The notes under the pieces are model-generated. The model was not told the origin of the DNA and searched no databases. It worked only from the letters and a program-made list of their open reading frames with translations. Below, one piece after another: positions 1 through 6,896 of a stretch of 14,900 nucleotides of DNA. Both the position numbers and the translations under genes were made by a program. The stretch is from UBA2144 sp043819035. GTDB taxonomy: Bacteria; Patescibacteriota; Gracilibacteria; Peribacterales; Peribacteraceae. Location of the stretch: the NCBI GenBank assembly GCA_043819035.1, contig JBDRFD010000071.1, positions 1 through 14,900 on the forward strand. The letters are read 5' to 3'. The first letter of the stretch is position 1. Each line of letters starts with the position of its first letter.

Positions 1-54
1 AGAAGGTAGAGCAGTTGGTTGAGAACTGTGGTAGAATTCGTATACATCAAAGAA

Positions 55-96
55 GCGGGGAATGTTGTGGTAACAACTTCATTCTACCGCTTTTTT
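55..96 (+). terminator. Terminator-like hairpin upstream of the permease gene
   Basis: A nested hairpin: GCGG (55-58) pairs with CCGC (87-90), GAAT (60-63) with ATTC (81-84), and GTTGT (64-68) with ACAAC (73-77) around a GGTA loop. Six Ts follow at 91-96. This is the layout of a rho-independent terminator for a gene lying to the left of the window. A second pairing is possible, since GTAGAAT at 31-37 is the exact complement of ATTCTAC at 81-87. The outer stem is interrupted, so the call is moderate. Confidence 0.5.
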
Positions 97-149
97 GTCA
101 TATCACTGGTTCATGCCGAAGTTTCTTTGGACGCTACTGAAAATATATA

Positions 150-1133
150 GTGAATAATGTGCTAGCCTACTTGCTGATTATGCTGATCCAATTTGCCGAC
201 TTTCTGACATTCACGGTTCTAAAGATCGAGCCTGAGACGACTCAAGCGGCTGCGATCCATTTCTTTGTGTATGACTCCATCAAGATCCTCCTCTTGCTCT
301 TAGTAATTACTCATTTTATGAGTTTGCTGCGGTACTACTTACCCATAGAGAAGATGCGAACGTTCCTTACTTCTCATAAGTTTTACGGAGCGGATTATTT
401 TCTGGCAACGCTCTTTGGCGCTGCCACGCCATTCTGTTCATGTTCTTCCATCCCCCTTTTTATTGGATTTGTGGAGGCGGGCATTCCGCTTGGAGTTACG
501 CTTTCATTCCTCATTACCTCTCCACTGATTAATGAGGTGGCGGTAGCCCTCTTTATTGGCATGTTCGGATGGAAAATTACGCTTCTCTATGTTGCTGCGG
601 GAATTGCCGTTGGGATGATCGGGGGAATGATTTTGAGCAGGATGAGATTGGAGAGGTATGTGGAAGAGTTTGTGCGGAATAATCCGTGTTCCTGCAAAAA
701 GGATTCAAAGCAAGCTTCTGTAGGAAATATTGTATTTACTATCTCTAAGGATGCAATGGGGATTGTGAAGCAGGTTGCACCATTTGTGCTCATTGGAGTA
801 ATGGTAGGTGCGCTCATTCACGGATATGTTCCGGAAGGATTCTTTGAGCAGTACATTCAGAAAGATAATCTCTTCGCGGTTCCTGCGGCAGTTATTTTGG
901 CTGTACCGCTCTATGCCAATGCAAGCGGCGTGATTCCGATTATTGAATCTCTTGTGGATAAAGGTATTCCACTTGGAACTGCTTTGGCTTTTATGATGGC
1001 CGTTGTTGGGCTTTCGCTGCCGGAAGCACTGATTCTCAAAAAAGTGATGAAGCTAAAGCTTCTCCTCTCTTTCTTTGGAGTGGTGACAGTGGGGATTATC
1101 GTCATCGGGTATGGGTTTAATATGATTATGTGA
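150..1133 (+). CDS. YraQ/ArsP-type permease (COG0701, DUF318)
   Basis: Polytopic inner-membrane permease of 327 residues. About eight to nine hydrophobic segments are visible, near residues 5-25, 40-62, 82-105, 108-130, 138-162, 208-228, 238-258, 265-290 and 300-325. The diagnostic family signature is seen: TPFCSCSSIPLFIGF around residues 94-108, followed by a SPLINE-type segment (TSPLINEVAVAL), and the related APFVLIGVM in the second half. A Cys-rich cytoplasmic linker (NPCSCKK) lies near residue 180. Characterised relatives include ArsP, which exports trivalent organoarsenicals; the Cys residues suggest a metal or thiol-reactive substrate, but substrate is not readable from sequence. Start is GTG 150; a second GTG at 159 is possible, as an AT-rich TATATA at 144-149 sits immediately before. 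It ends in TGA, convergent with the next gene and 12 bp from its stop. Confidence 0.85.
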   Translation: MNNVLAYLLIMLIQFADFLTFTVLKIEPETTQAAAIHFFVYDSIKILLLLLVITHFMSLLRYYLPIEKMRTFLTSHKFYGADYFLATLFGAATPFCSCSSIPLFIGFVEAGIPLGVTLSFLITSPLINEVAVALFIGMFGWKITLLYVAAGIAVGMIGGMILSRMRLERYVEEFVRNNPCSCKKDSKQASVGNIVFTISKDAMGIVKQVAPFVLIGVMVGALIHGYVPEGFFEQYIQKDNLFAVPAAVILAVPLYANASGVIPIIESLVDKGIPLGTALAFMMAVVGLSLPEALILKKVMKLKLLLSFFGVVTVGIIVIGYGFNMIM

Positions 1134-1145
1134 GGTTTTTTCTTA

Positions 1146-2354
1146 CTAATTAGTTTTTCTCTTGCTGATACGTCCTTCAGATTCTTCAAGGACAGTGCCA
1201 TGCCTTTCTCTATCATTTTTTGACATTCTTTTAAATACACCACTGTTTTTAACAGTTTCTATCCCCCCTAGTAGTGCCTTAGTATGCTCTTCTGCCTTTT
1301 GTTTGCCTTCCGGGGTGTCTGCATGTTGAGGTGGTTGTTTTGATGCTGGCCCTATCATTGTTAAAAACTTCCTCATACCTGCTTCAATTGCAGTACGGTT
1401 CTGTGGTGTAGGATCAAGGCTAATTTTTCTTAATACTTCTTCCATGGTCACCTCTCTCGTGTGTGCAGATTGCTCTTCTGCTTTTTGATACATTCCGAGC
1501 AGCTTTTCTGCAAGTGGCCTACCCATATTTACCAATTCTTCAGGACCCAATCCACCACTCTTCTCTGGATCAGTGAGTTTTGCTAGAAAACTAAGTGCTG
1601 CCTGATTGAGAGTTTGATTATCATGGCTAGTTGAGAGTGCCATTCTGAGTAATTCTGATGGTTGCTTTGGTTGTTCTCCTTCGTTAGGCGGTCTTTTGAG
1701 AATGCGCGTGAGAAATCGTCCCAAGCCGTTTTTCTTATCCAGTTCCTCCTTCTTAGCAAGTAACTCCAACAATTGAAACATTGCAGCTTCCTGTTCGGGG
1801 GGAATCTTATTCTCTTCCAGTTTTTTCTTTTCCTCTTCATCTTTAAGTACCTTAAGTTGTCTTTCGAGACTCTGAACAGACCTCTTTGCTGCTTCTGCGG
1901 CACTTTGAAAAGATTCTCCAGACCTGAGTGATTCTAATGATGATGTTGCTGGAGTAAGTGGAGGAAGCGTTATTTCTTGATCATCCACTGTTGTAGCACC
2001 TTCGATGTTCATCATCACTCGGTTCCCATTTTCTGCCAATAGAGCAATTATTATTTTTTTTACATTATTTTCTCGGCCTTTATCAACTAATTCACCTGCT
2101 TCTGTTGCACGGAAATGTAGAGTACGTGGCTCTTTAAACGTATAGGGGACTTTGGATTCGTGGGTGATCTTTTTGGCAGAAAGAGCGGCTTCAATTTTTT
2201 CCCATATTTTTGTTTGCCCGATAAGCATGCGTCCTTGTTCGGATATAGCGACGTTTACAACTTCTTGCCCTTTTTGTCCGGTGTGCAAAGCCCTCCACAC
2301 TGCTGCATTTACTCTTGCCTCTTCGCCTGGGGTGGGCTTTTTTTCTTCTTGCAT
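1146..2354 (-). CDS. Hypothetical soluble protein, 402 residues, with coiled coil
   Basis: No family recognised. The protein has no signal peptide or membrane segment and is highly charged. Residues 1-130 look like a compact alpha/beta domain (strand-like stretches such as KIIIALLA and RVMMNIEG). Residues about 145-185 are strongly heptad-like and rich in E, K, Q and L (coiled coil). The remainder is mostly helical with low-complexity Pro/Gln/Glu linkers and a basic tail (SKRKTN). It could be a scaffold or regulatory protein specific to the lineage; that is a guess. ATG 2354 is chosen because a good promoter lies just upstream (2366-2394) and earlier starts are absent. Its codons look more AT-rich than those of pheT or the M16 gene, which may indicate weaker selection or acquisition. 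It is the only gene of its transcript here. Confidence 0.7.
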   Translation of the reverse strand: MQEEKKPTPGEEARVNAAVWRALHTGQKGQEVVNVAISEQGRMLIGQTKIWEKIEAALSAKKITHESKVPYTFKEPRTLHFRATEAGELVDKGRENNVKKIIIALLAENGNRVMMNIEGATTVDDQEITLPPLTPATSSLESLRSGESFQSAAEAAKRSVQSLERQLKVLKDEEEKKKLEENKIPPEQEAAMFQLLELLAKKEELDKKNGLGRFLTRILKRPPNEGEQPKQPSELLRMALSTSHDNQTLNQAALSFLAKLTDPEKSGGLGPEELVNMGRPLAEKLLGMYQKAEEQSAHTREVTMEEVLRKISLDPTPQNRTAIEAGMRKFLTMIGPASKQPPQHADTPEGKQKAEEHTKALLGGIETVKNSGVFKRMSKNDRERHGTVLEESEGRISKRKTN

Positions 2355-2365
2355 GAAAGGGAATC

Positions 2366-2394
2366 AATATAAGATAGTAAAATGCAAAAGGCAA
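2366..2394 (-). promoter_or_regulatory. Sigma70-type promoter for the 402-residue orphan gene
   Basis: Read on the minus strand: TTGCCT (-35, 2389-2394), a 17-nt spacer, then TATATT (-10, 2366-2371). Four of six and five of six bases match the consensus. The predicted transcription start is near 2359, only about 5 nt before ATG 2354, leaving no room for a Shine-Dalgarno site. Confidence 0.6.
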
Positions 2395-2468
2395 CTAAAG
2401 AGATTGTCGAAGTGATAAGGAAGTCCTTTTTCTTTTCAATAGAGCCATTCGTTTGTACAGTTATTCAT

Positions 2469-2558
2469 GGAGAGATCGCATAGTGGTCTAGTGCGCTCGC
2501 TTGGAAAGCGAGTAGACCTGCAAGGGTCTCGGGGGTTCGAATCCCCCTCTCTCCGCCA
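2469..2558 (+). tRNA. tRNA-Ser (anticodon GGA)
   Basis: Class II tRNA with all parts visible. The acceptor stem GGAGAGA (2469-2475) pairs with TCTCTCC (2548-2554); G2555 is the discriminator and CCA is encoded (2556-2558). Anticodon stem CTCGC/GCGAG encloses loop TTGGAAA, with anticodon GGA at 2503-2505, which reads UCC/UCU serine codons. The long variable arm AGACC/GGTCT and the T arm GGGGG-TTCGAAT-CCCCC are perfect. G at the discriminator and the long variable arm are serine identity features. Confidence 0.97.
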
Positions 2559-2590
2559 CGTCTCACATGTGAGGCGTGGCTCCGCCATTT
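2555..2590 (+). terminator. Hairpin immediately after tRNA-Ser, possible terminator
   Basis: GCCACG (2555-2560) pairs with CGTGGC (2575-2580), and CTCA with TGAG inside, around a CATG loop; the inner 12 bases CTCACATGTGAG are a perfect palindrome. The stem overlaps the tRNA discriminator and CCA. Only four Ts follow (2587-2592 region), so termination is plausible but not certain. The sequence CTCCGCCA from the tRNA 3' end recurs exactly at 2580-2587. Confidence 0.45.
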
Positions 2591-2598
2591 TAATATTC

Positions 2599-2626
2599 TT
2601 GAATAAGATACCTACAGGTGTATTAT
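2599..2626 (+). promoter_or_regulatory. Promoter for the 115-residue orphan gene
   Basis: TTGAAT (2599-2604), 16-nt spacer, TATTAT (2621-2626). The predicted start of transcription is 6-7 nt further on, at or next to ATG 2633. This would give a leaderless mRNA. Confidence 0.55.
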
Positions 2627-2632
2627 CATGTT

Positions 2633-2980
2633 ATGAGTACCACTGAAGCACCTAGCGCAGAAAAATTATATGAAGCCTTTGAACGACTGCCGATTGAATT
2701 GCAAAAGGTAGTCTTTGCTGCATTGAATGCTTTGCATGATCATTTCGACTCAGAAGAGTTGCAAGAATTAATTCCACGGTTGTTAGATCAAGAAGGCCGT
2801 AGCAGAGAAGCCAATTATTGTAATAGAATGAATGCACGAATTTGCTGGCAAGAAAAAAACGAACTTACTATTGAACAGGAGGCAGCGCGGAGGCACGAGC
2901 AAATTATATCTGCAATGGCTCAAGCAATTGATGAATGCAGAAGTAAGACTGGAAACGTTAAGCCAGAGCCAAAATCCTAA
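2633..2980 (+). CDS. Hypothetical helical protein, 115 residues
   Basis: No family recognised. The protein is almost entirely predicted helical, with an acidic N-terminal half (helices around LYEAFERL, ELQKVVFAALNALHDHF and EELQELIPRLL) and an amphipathic C-terminal helix (ARRHEQIISAMAQAI). Two or three cysteines occur (in YCNRM, RICWQ and DECRS), too scattered to propose a metal site. There is no signal peptide or membrane segment. ATG 2633 is preferred over an in-frame GTG at 2618, because the -10 hexamer TATTAT lies between them and would exclude the GTG from the transcript. The base composition is AT-rich, like the 402-residue gene on the other side of the tRNA. Being short and unrecognised, it could be a lineage-specific protein. 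Confidence 0.55.
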   Translation: MSTTEAPSAEKLYEAFERLPIELQKVVFAALNALHDHFDSEELQELIPRLLDQEGRSREANYCNRMNARICWQEKNELTIEQEAARRHEQIISAMAQAIDECRSKTGNVKPEPKS

Positions 2981-3011
2981 TAGTAAGATGCAGTGTATCC
3001 GCGTAGCCGGA

Positions 3012-3242
3012 CTATTTCTGACACGCCCCCAAGCAGCACGCGAGTGATTTGATCCACAAGTGTGCCGTTACTGCGAAGGAGAGAATCGAAAGGGAAGCTC
3101 CGGTTGTTCCAAAGGTCGCACCAGCGCCAACGAAATGTGTTTCGTAAATGCCAGCGATGGATGCAAGCATCGCGAGGAACATAAGAACGGAGACGACCCA
3201 CTGCAGAGCTTGGAACATTCCAGGATTGCCTGATTTTGACAT
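3012..3242 (-). CDS. Small membrane protein with two hydrophobic helices, 76 residues
   Basis: Unrecognised. Two membrane spans are visible: about residues 10-33 (LQWVVSVLMFLAMLASIAGI) and about 48-70 (SLSILSFAVTAHLWIKSLA), separated by a Gly/Ala/Thr-rich turn (VGAGATFGTTG). The overall plan resembles small pilin-like or holin-like proteins, but no signature supports either. Two or three Cys lie near the C-terminus (ACCLGAC). ATG 3242 is chosen because residues upstream of it are encoded by purine-rich repeat-like sequence; starts at 3263 or 3275 are in frame and cannot be excluded. It is divergent from pheT, with a large inverted repeat in the shared upstream region. Confidence 0.5.
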   Translation of the reverse strand: MSKSGNPGMFQALQWVVSVLMFLAMLASIAGIYETHFVGAGATFGTTGASLSILSFAVTAHLWIKSLACCLGACQK

Positions 3243-3316
3243 GGTGGAGAAGGGGAAAGGCATACTTAATTTCATACCTTACATTTATTTTTATTTTTAG
3301 CAATATAATGGAAAAT

Positions 3317-3407
3317 GGAAAGGGGAAATGGGAAAGGGGAAAATGGAAAATTTTGAAAGATTCAATCGAATGCGTACAGTTTTCCCCTTTCCATTTCCCC
3401 CTTTCCC
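3317..3407. repeat. Purine/pyrimidine inverted repeat in the divergent region before pheT
   Basis: Left arm 3317-3343 is pure A/G apart from one T and is built from repeated GGAAA/GGGGAAA words. Right arm 3380-3407 is its complement except for two single-base length differences. The loop is about 36 nt. Transcription on either strand gives a purine arm followed by a pyrimidine arm. It sits between two divergent start codons (3242 and 3451), so it is not a classical terminator position. Confidence 0.85.
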
Positions 3408-3450
3408 TTTACGATGTGTTTGTTGTCTTATTCATGTAAAATTTGTAGCA

Positions 3451-5841
3451 ATGAAAATATCCCTCGATTGGCTCGGCGATTTCCTTGAATGGAATGAACC
3501 CTTCGGCTCTGCTCAGGGTAAAAAGAATCCTCAAAGGATTGCGGAGAGGATTACTGCCTGTACGGCGGAGGTGGATGGAATGATTTCGCAGGGTACACAG
3601 CTGAATGGATGTTGTGTTGGTAAGATTCTCACCGTAGAAAAGCACCCAAATGCCGATAAGCTGAGTTTGTGCGATGTGGAGACGGATAAAGGGAAAAAGC
3701 GGGTGGTGTGCGGAGGGACGAATCTTCGTGAGGGGATGCGGGTGGCATTTGCGCACGTTGGTGCACAAGTACGATGGCATGGCGAGGAAATTATGACGCT
3801 CGAGAAAGTCAAAATACGTGGTGAAGAGAGCGAAGGAATGATTTGTGCAGCTGATGAACTGGGGTTGGACAAACAATTTCCTGAGGCAACTGGTGGACCT
3901 GTTGTCATTGATTTGAGAGATGGAGACGACGGTGTTGGCAAATCGCTAAGTGAGTATTTAGGAGGTGAAGGAAATATTCTCGACATTGATAATCATGCGA
4001 TCACAAACCGTGCGGATCTTTTCTCTCACCTTGGGTTCGCCCGTGAATGCGTTGCCTTGGGATTGGGAACATGGAAGAAGGACCGTCCGCAGTTTAAGGA
4101 TCATACATTTTCCAGAGATCCGCTTCCGTTTCAAAACATAGTCGATTGCAAAGAGCAGATTCCGCGTTACTGTGCATGCCTCCTTTCCATTGATTCTGTT
4201 GGAAAAACGCCCGATTGGATGAAGAAGCGTCTGGAGTCCGTTGGCCTGCGCTCGCTCAATCTTCCTATTGATATTACAAACTATGTGATGCTGGAAGTGG
4301 GGATGCCGCTTCATAGCTTTGATGCGGATGATCTCAAGGGCGATGTGCACATGCGGTTTTCGAAGAAAGGAGAGAAGATTGTGACGTTGGACAAAGTTGA
4401 ACGCCCCTTACCTAATGGTGCGATTGTTTTAAGCGATGACGAAGGGGTCTTTGACCTTTTGGGTGTGATGGGAGGGCTGCGCAGTTCGACGAAGGAAGGA
4501 ACAAAACGCATTTATCTTCATAGCGCAGGAGTAGATCCGGTCTCCATCAGGAAAACCATTATTGCAACAGGGCACCGCACGGATGCCGCAACGATCTATG
4601 AGAAGGGGGTGCCGAATGTCATTGTAAAGATTGGATTCAATCGTGCACTTCAGCTTTTCCTCCAGCTCGTTCCCGGTGCGAAGGTCATCTCCAAGATGGA
4701 TAGCTGGGGCGATGATGGGTCACCAACACCCATTGGTCTTCCGCTTGAGGAAGTAACACAAGTTCTGGGAATTGAACTTCCTGCGAAGACAATTGAAAAA
4801 ATACTTACAGATCTCGAGTTTGGTGTGAAGAAGCGCGGTAAGGGTTTTAAAGTCACACCGCCTCTCTTCCGTTTGGGTGATATCTCCGGTCCGCATGATC
4901 TGATCGAAGAAATCGGGCGTATCTATGGATATGATGCGATAGAACCGGCACTTCCCTCGGCCAAAATCGACCCACCCAAGCGTGATCAGAGAATCCACAT
5001 ACTTCGCGATGCACTAAAAGAAGAAGGATTCATGGAAATTCTTCCGCTGTCTCTAGTAGGTCCTTCTCTCCTTCGACGATGCAGCATTGATACGGATAAT
5101 GCCACTGAGATTGAAAACCCGCTAGGGGAAGAACTTTCACTGATGCAACCAAGTACGTTGCCGGGGCTTCTGGAACATGCTGAGCAAAACATTTTGAATG
5201 TTGGTAAGACACTCGCGACGTTTCAGTGGGGACAAGTGTTTGCACAGGGCGAAGACGATGAATTGGAGATGGGACTTCTTCTGAGTAGTTGGGTGGAGAC
5301 AGGTCTCAATGATGATCCATTCTTGGTGCTGAAGTCGAAGCTTTCACGTGCGTTAAAACAATTGGGCTATGAGTCATCCATTGAGCTCATGAAGAATGCT
5401 CCTCCATATGCTCATCCGGGGAGGGTCGCTACGTTGACTGTTGGCAAAGATCCCATCGGGCTCATCTTCGAAGTGCATCCTGGAGTGCGTGAGCAATTTG
5501 ACCTTCCTCACCGCAGCGCCGCTGTGCGTATTTCTCTGTCCAGACTTCTTCAGATTGAACCGAAGACAGTGATCGCGTCTCCGGTTCCCCAATTTCCGGC
5601 GATTATCTACGACGTGACGTTACCGTTTGATCAGAGTAAGAGCGCAAAGGAGTTTATCGATAAGGTGAAGAAGACTTCGGATCTCCTCGAAAGCGTGGAA
5701 GTTGCGAACCTTTATGCTGAGCCAGGCCGAGTTCATCAGTACAACCTGACGATTCGTTGCGTGTATCGTTCGAAGAATCGGACATTGACTGAAGAAGAGG
5801 CCAAAGAGGAGCATAAGGCAGTCTTAGCGTTGGTCGGGTAA
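3451..5841 (+). CDS. pheT: Phenylalanine--tRNA ligase beta subunit
   Basis: Beta chain of the heterotetrameric cytoplasmic enzyme that charges tRNA-Phe; it carries tRNA binding and editing while the alpha chain is catalytic. At 796 residues it matches the usual bacterial length. Domains in order: N-terminal MKISLDWL; tRNA-binding OB fold about 52-160 (KHPNADKLSLC, GMICAADELGL); B3/B4 editing domain about 239-390 (ITNYVMLEVGMPLHSFD, LLGVMGG, TDAATIYEKGVP); B5 about 429-497 (DLIEEIGRIYGYDAI); C-terminal ferredoxin-fold anticodon-binding domain about 713-796. ATG 3451 is chosen over an in-frame upstream ATG at 3328 because MKISLDWL is the family's standard start and the extra 41 codons come from the purine repeat. 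A -10-like TAAAAT (3437-3442) ends 8 nt before it. Oddities: residues 16-25 derive from a palindromic insert, and pheS is not adjacent. Confidence 0.97.
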   Translation: MKISLDWLGDFLEWNEPFGSAQGKKNPQRIAERITACTAEVDGMISQGTQLNGCCVGKILTVEKHPNADKLSLCDVETDKGKKRVVCGGTNLREGMRVAFAHVGAQVRWHGEEIMTLEKVKIRGEESEGMICAADELGLDKQFPEATGGPVVIDLRDGDDGVGKSLSEYLGGEGNILDIDNHAITNRADLFSHLGFARECVALGLGTWKKDRPQFKDHTFSRDPLPFQNIVDCKEQIPRYCACLLSIDSVGKTPDWMKKRLESVGLRSLNLPIDITNYVMLEVGMPLHSFDADDLKGDVHMRFSKKGEKIVTLDKVERPLPNGAIVLSDDEGVFDLLGVMGGLRSSTKEGTKRIYLHSAGVDPVSIRKTIIATGHRTDAATIYEKGVPNVIVKIGFNRALQLFLQLVPGAKVISKMDSWGDDGSPTPIGLPLEEVTQVLGIELPAKTIEKILTDLEFGVKKRGKGFKVTPPLFRLGDISGPHDLIEEIGRIYGYDAIEPALPSAKIDPPKRDQRIHILRDALKEEGFMEILPLSLVGPSLLRRCSIDTDNATEIENPLGEELSLMQPSTLPGLLEHAEQNILNVGKTLATFQWGQVFAQGEDDELEMGLLLSSWVETGLNDDPFLVLKSKLSRALKQLGYESSIELMKNAPPYAHPGRVATLTVGKDPIGLIFEVHPGVREQFDLPHRSAAVRISLSRLLQIEPKTVIASPVPQFPAIIYDVTLPFDQSKSAKEFIDKVKKTSDLLESVEVANLYAEPGRVHQYNLTIRCVYRSKNRTLTEEEAKEEHKAVLALVG
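3499..3518 (+). repeat. Short palindromic element embedded in pheT
   Basis: The 20 bases begin CCCTTCGGC and end GCTCAGGG, with complementary ends (CCCT/AGGG). They encode residues P-F-G-S-A-Q-G of PheT and, with flanking bases, separate LEWN from NPQRIAERIT, a junction that is normally continuous in PheT. The pattern CCCTTCGxx...GCTCAGGG is one I associate with a dispersed palindromic repeat in environmental bacterial genomes; only this one copy is seen here. Confidence 0.6.
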
Positions 5842-5848
5842 TTGATAG

Positions 5849-5935
5849 GCAAAAAAAGATAAAAAGGCAAAAAAGGAAAAAAAGGATTCTCTGTTTTACG
5901 CCCACCCTTTTTTTCTTTTATCTTTTCCTCCTTTC
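5849..5935. repeat. Purine/pyrimidine inverted repeat between pheT and the adenosyltransferase gene
   Basis: Left arm 5849-5885 consists of A-runs broken by GG, GGC and GAT; right arm 5905-5935 is its approximate complement (T-runs with CC and ATC). Both arms share an AAAAGATAAAA core. The stretch after the pheT stop could act as a terminator, since the right arm gives a U-rich RNA. The same core recurs at 14292-14389. Confidence 0.8.
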
Positions 5936-5964
5936 AATAAATTTAGAGTAAACTCAGAGCTCTC

Positions 5965-6501
5965 ATGTCTATCACCACTCGCACCGGCGATGGCGGGAAG
6001 TCAGGCCTCCTTAGTGGAGAAAGAGTTTCCAAAGGTTCGCATCGTCTGGAGGCTTTTGGAACGGTAGACGAGCTCAATTCTGTCCTAGGAGTCACGCTTG
6101 CCGAAGAAGGTATTCCGGTTGAAGTAAAAAAGAACTTAATTCAGGTTCAGAAACTTTTGTTCCGTGTGGGAACTGATCTTGCAACTCCTTTGAGAGGAAC
6201 AGGGAGTGCGATGCGTCTTTCTAAGGAAGACATTTATCAAATTGAAAAGTGGATTGATGAGCTCGAGCAAACATTGCCGCAACTCAAGCACTTCATCCTC
6301 CCCAGTGGCTCTAGACTCGGTGCTCTCCTTCACCAAGCACGTACAGTGTGCCGCCGTGCGGAACGCTGCACGGTTCGCCTTGCTGAAAAAGAGGAGATCA
6401 ATGATCGAGTCCAAGTGTATTTGAATCGTTTAAGTGATTACCTCTTCCTAGCTGCGCGTGAGGCGAACAGGAAGCAGGGGACTAGAGAAGTAGAGGTATA
6501 G
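5965..6501 (+). CDS. Cob(I)alamin adenosyltransferase, PduO type
   Basis: Transfers the adenosyl group of ATP to cob(I)alamin to make coenzyme B12. The 178-residue length is typical. Family marks: N-terminal ATP-binding TRTGDGG (residues 5-11), GERVSK, GTVDELNS (about 33-40), IQVQKLLFRVGTDLATP, FILPSGS, ARTVCRRAE and the closing YLNRLSDYLFLAAREAN. No other B12 gene is in the window, so the cell probably salvages cobalamin for an enzyme such as a class II ribonucleotide reductase (inference). ATG 5965 starts the conserved N-terminus. No Shine-Dalgarno site is seen; a -10-like TAAACT (5949-5954) ends 10 nt before ATG. It lies 123 bp after pheT with an inverted repeat between. A diverged copy of its last 24 codons occurs at 6895-6966. 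Confidence 0.93.
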   Translation: MSITTRTGDGGKSGLLSGERVSKGSHRLEAFGTVDELNSVLGVTLAEEGIPVEVKKNLIQVQKLLFRVGTDLATPLRGTGSAMRLSKEDIYQIEKWIDELEQTLPQLKHFILPSGSRLGALLHQARTVCRRAERCTVRLAEKEEINDRVQVYLNRLSDYLFLAAREANRKQGTREVEV

Positions 6502-6505
6502 GTTA

Positions 6506-6533
6506 TTGACTTATACATAAAATATTATAGGAT
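6506..6533 (+). promoter_or_regulatory. Promoter for the 81-residue orphan gene
   Basis: TTGACT (6506-6511, five of six consensus bases), 16-nt spacer, TAGGAT (6528-6533, four of six). The predicted RNA start near 6540 gives a leader of roughly 54 nt, unlike the near-leaderless starts elsewhere in the window. Overlapping AT-rich alternatives (TATTAT at 6523, GATACT at 6531) make the exact -10 uncertain. Confidence 0.5.
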
Positions 6534-6541
6534 ACTCTTAT

Positions 6542-6564
6542 CCTGACCCTTTGTATCGGTCGGG
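6542..6564 (+). promoter_or_regulatory. Leader hairpin before the 81-residue gene
   Basis: CCTGACC (6542-6548) pairs with GGTCGGG (6558-6564), including one T-G pair, around a 9-nt loop. It is at the expected 5' end of the mRNA and precedes the ribosome site GAAGGG (6583-6588), which is 5 nt before ATG 6594. It may stabilise the 5' end or be a regulatory structure. Confidence 0.4.
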
Positions 6565-6593
6565 CACACTTGTTCTCTCACAGAAGGGATTTG

Positions 6594-6839
6594 ATGATGT
6601 ATCCGAATTTCGAGGTGCGTATCCTGGTTGCTAATGCAGAGCAGCTCAGCAATGTTGTACAACTGCTGCAGCTGTCTGGTTACAGCCACTTGAGAGTTAC
6701 GAACGAAGAAGGAAAACCGTTACTCACGTGTGATACGCTAGAGAAAGACGATGCAAAAATCGCGCCCCTCCTCCAGCAATATGGAGCAGAAGTGCAAGGA
6801 CGCACACAAAAGGGGCCTCAGACGAGGGCTCCCCACTAG
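6594..6839 (+). CDS. Hypothetical protein, 81 residues, possibly a small alpha/beta fold
   Basis: Unrecognised. The pattern strand (FEVRILVA), helix (AEQLSNVVQLLQLSG), strand (HLRVTNEE), strand (PLLTCDTL), helix (KDDAKIAPLLQQYG), strand (AEVQGR) suggests a compact ferredoxin-like or ACT-like alpha/beta domain, followed by a basic disordered tail (TQKGPQTRAPH). It is cytosolic with no signal peptide. Two consecutive ATGs occur at 6594 and 6597; the Shine-Dalgarno-like GAAGGG at 6583-6588 supports them over a TTG at 6570. It has its own promoter, leader hairpin and strong terminator, so it is probably a stand-alone transcript. It sits between an intact adenosyltransferase gene and a relic of another adenosyltransferase 3' end, so it may have arrived with that rearrangement (inference). 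Confidence 0.65.
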   Translation: MMYPNFEVRILVANAEQLSNVVQLLQLSGYSHLRVTNEEGKPLLTCDTLEKDDAKIAPLLQQYGAEVQGRTQKGPQTRAPH

Positions 6840-6863
6840 GCCTTCATGAGAACAACAGGTGAG

Positions 6864-6896
6864 CCGGGTCTTCCAATTTGGAAGGCCCGGTTATTT
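6864..6896 (+). terminator. Rho-independent terminator after the 81-residue gene
   Basis: CCGGG-T-CTTCC pairs with GGAAG-G-CCCGG (11 pairs including one T-G) around an AATTT loop, followed by TTATTT at 6891-6896. It is the clearest intrinsic terminator in the window, 25 nt after the stop codon. Confidence 0.85.

Noticed and set aside
3..140. Frame open from the left edge to TGA at 138-140, with several Cys residues
   Set aside because: The frame runs straight through a terminator-like hairpin with a T-run, and the translation resembles no protein I know. It is too short to accept as the tail of a gene.
2433..2461. Promoter for tRNA-Ser (TTTTCA, 17 nt, TACAGT)
   Set aside because: Both hexamers are poor, and the predicted RNA start would coincide with the mature tRNA 5' end, leaving no leader.
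3328..3450. 41-codon N-terminal extension of pheT from ATG 3328
   Set aside because: It is encoded by the purine/pyrimidine inverted repeat and gives a low-complexity peptide. The family start MKISLDWL is at 3451.
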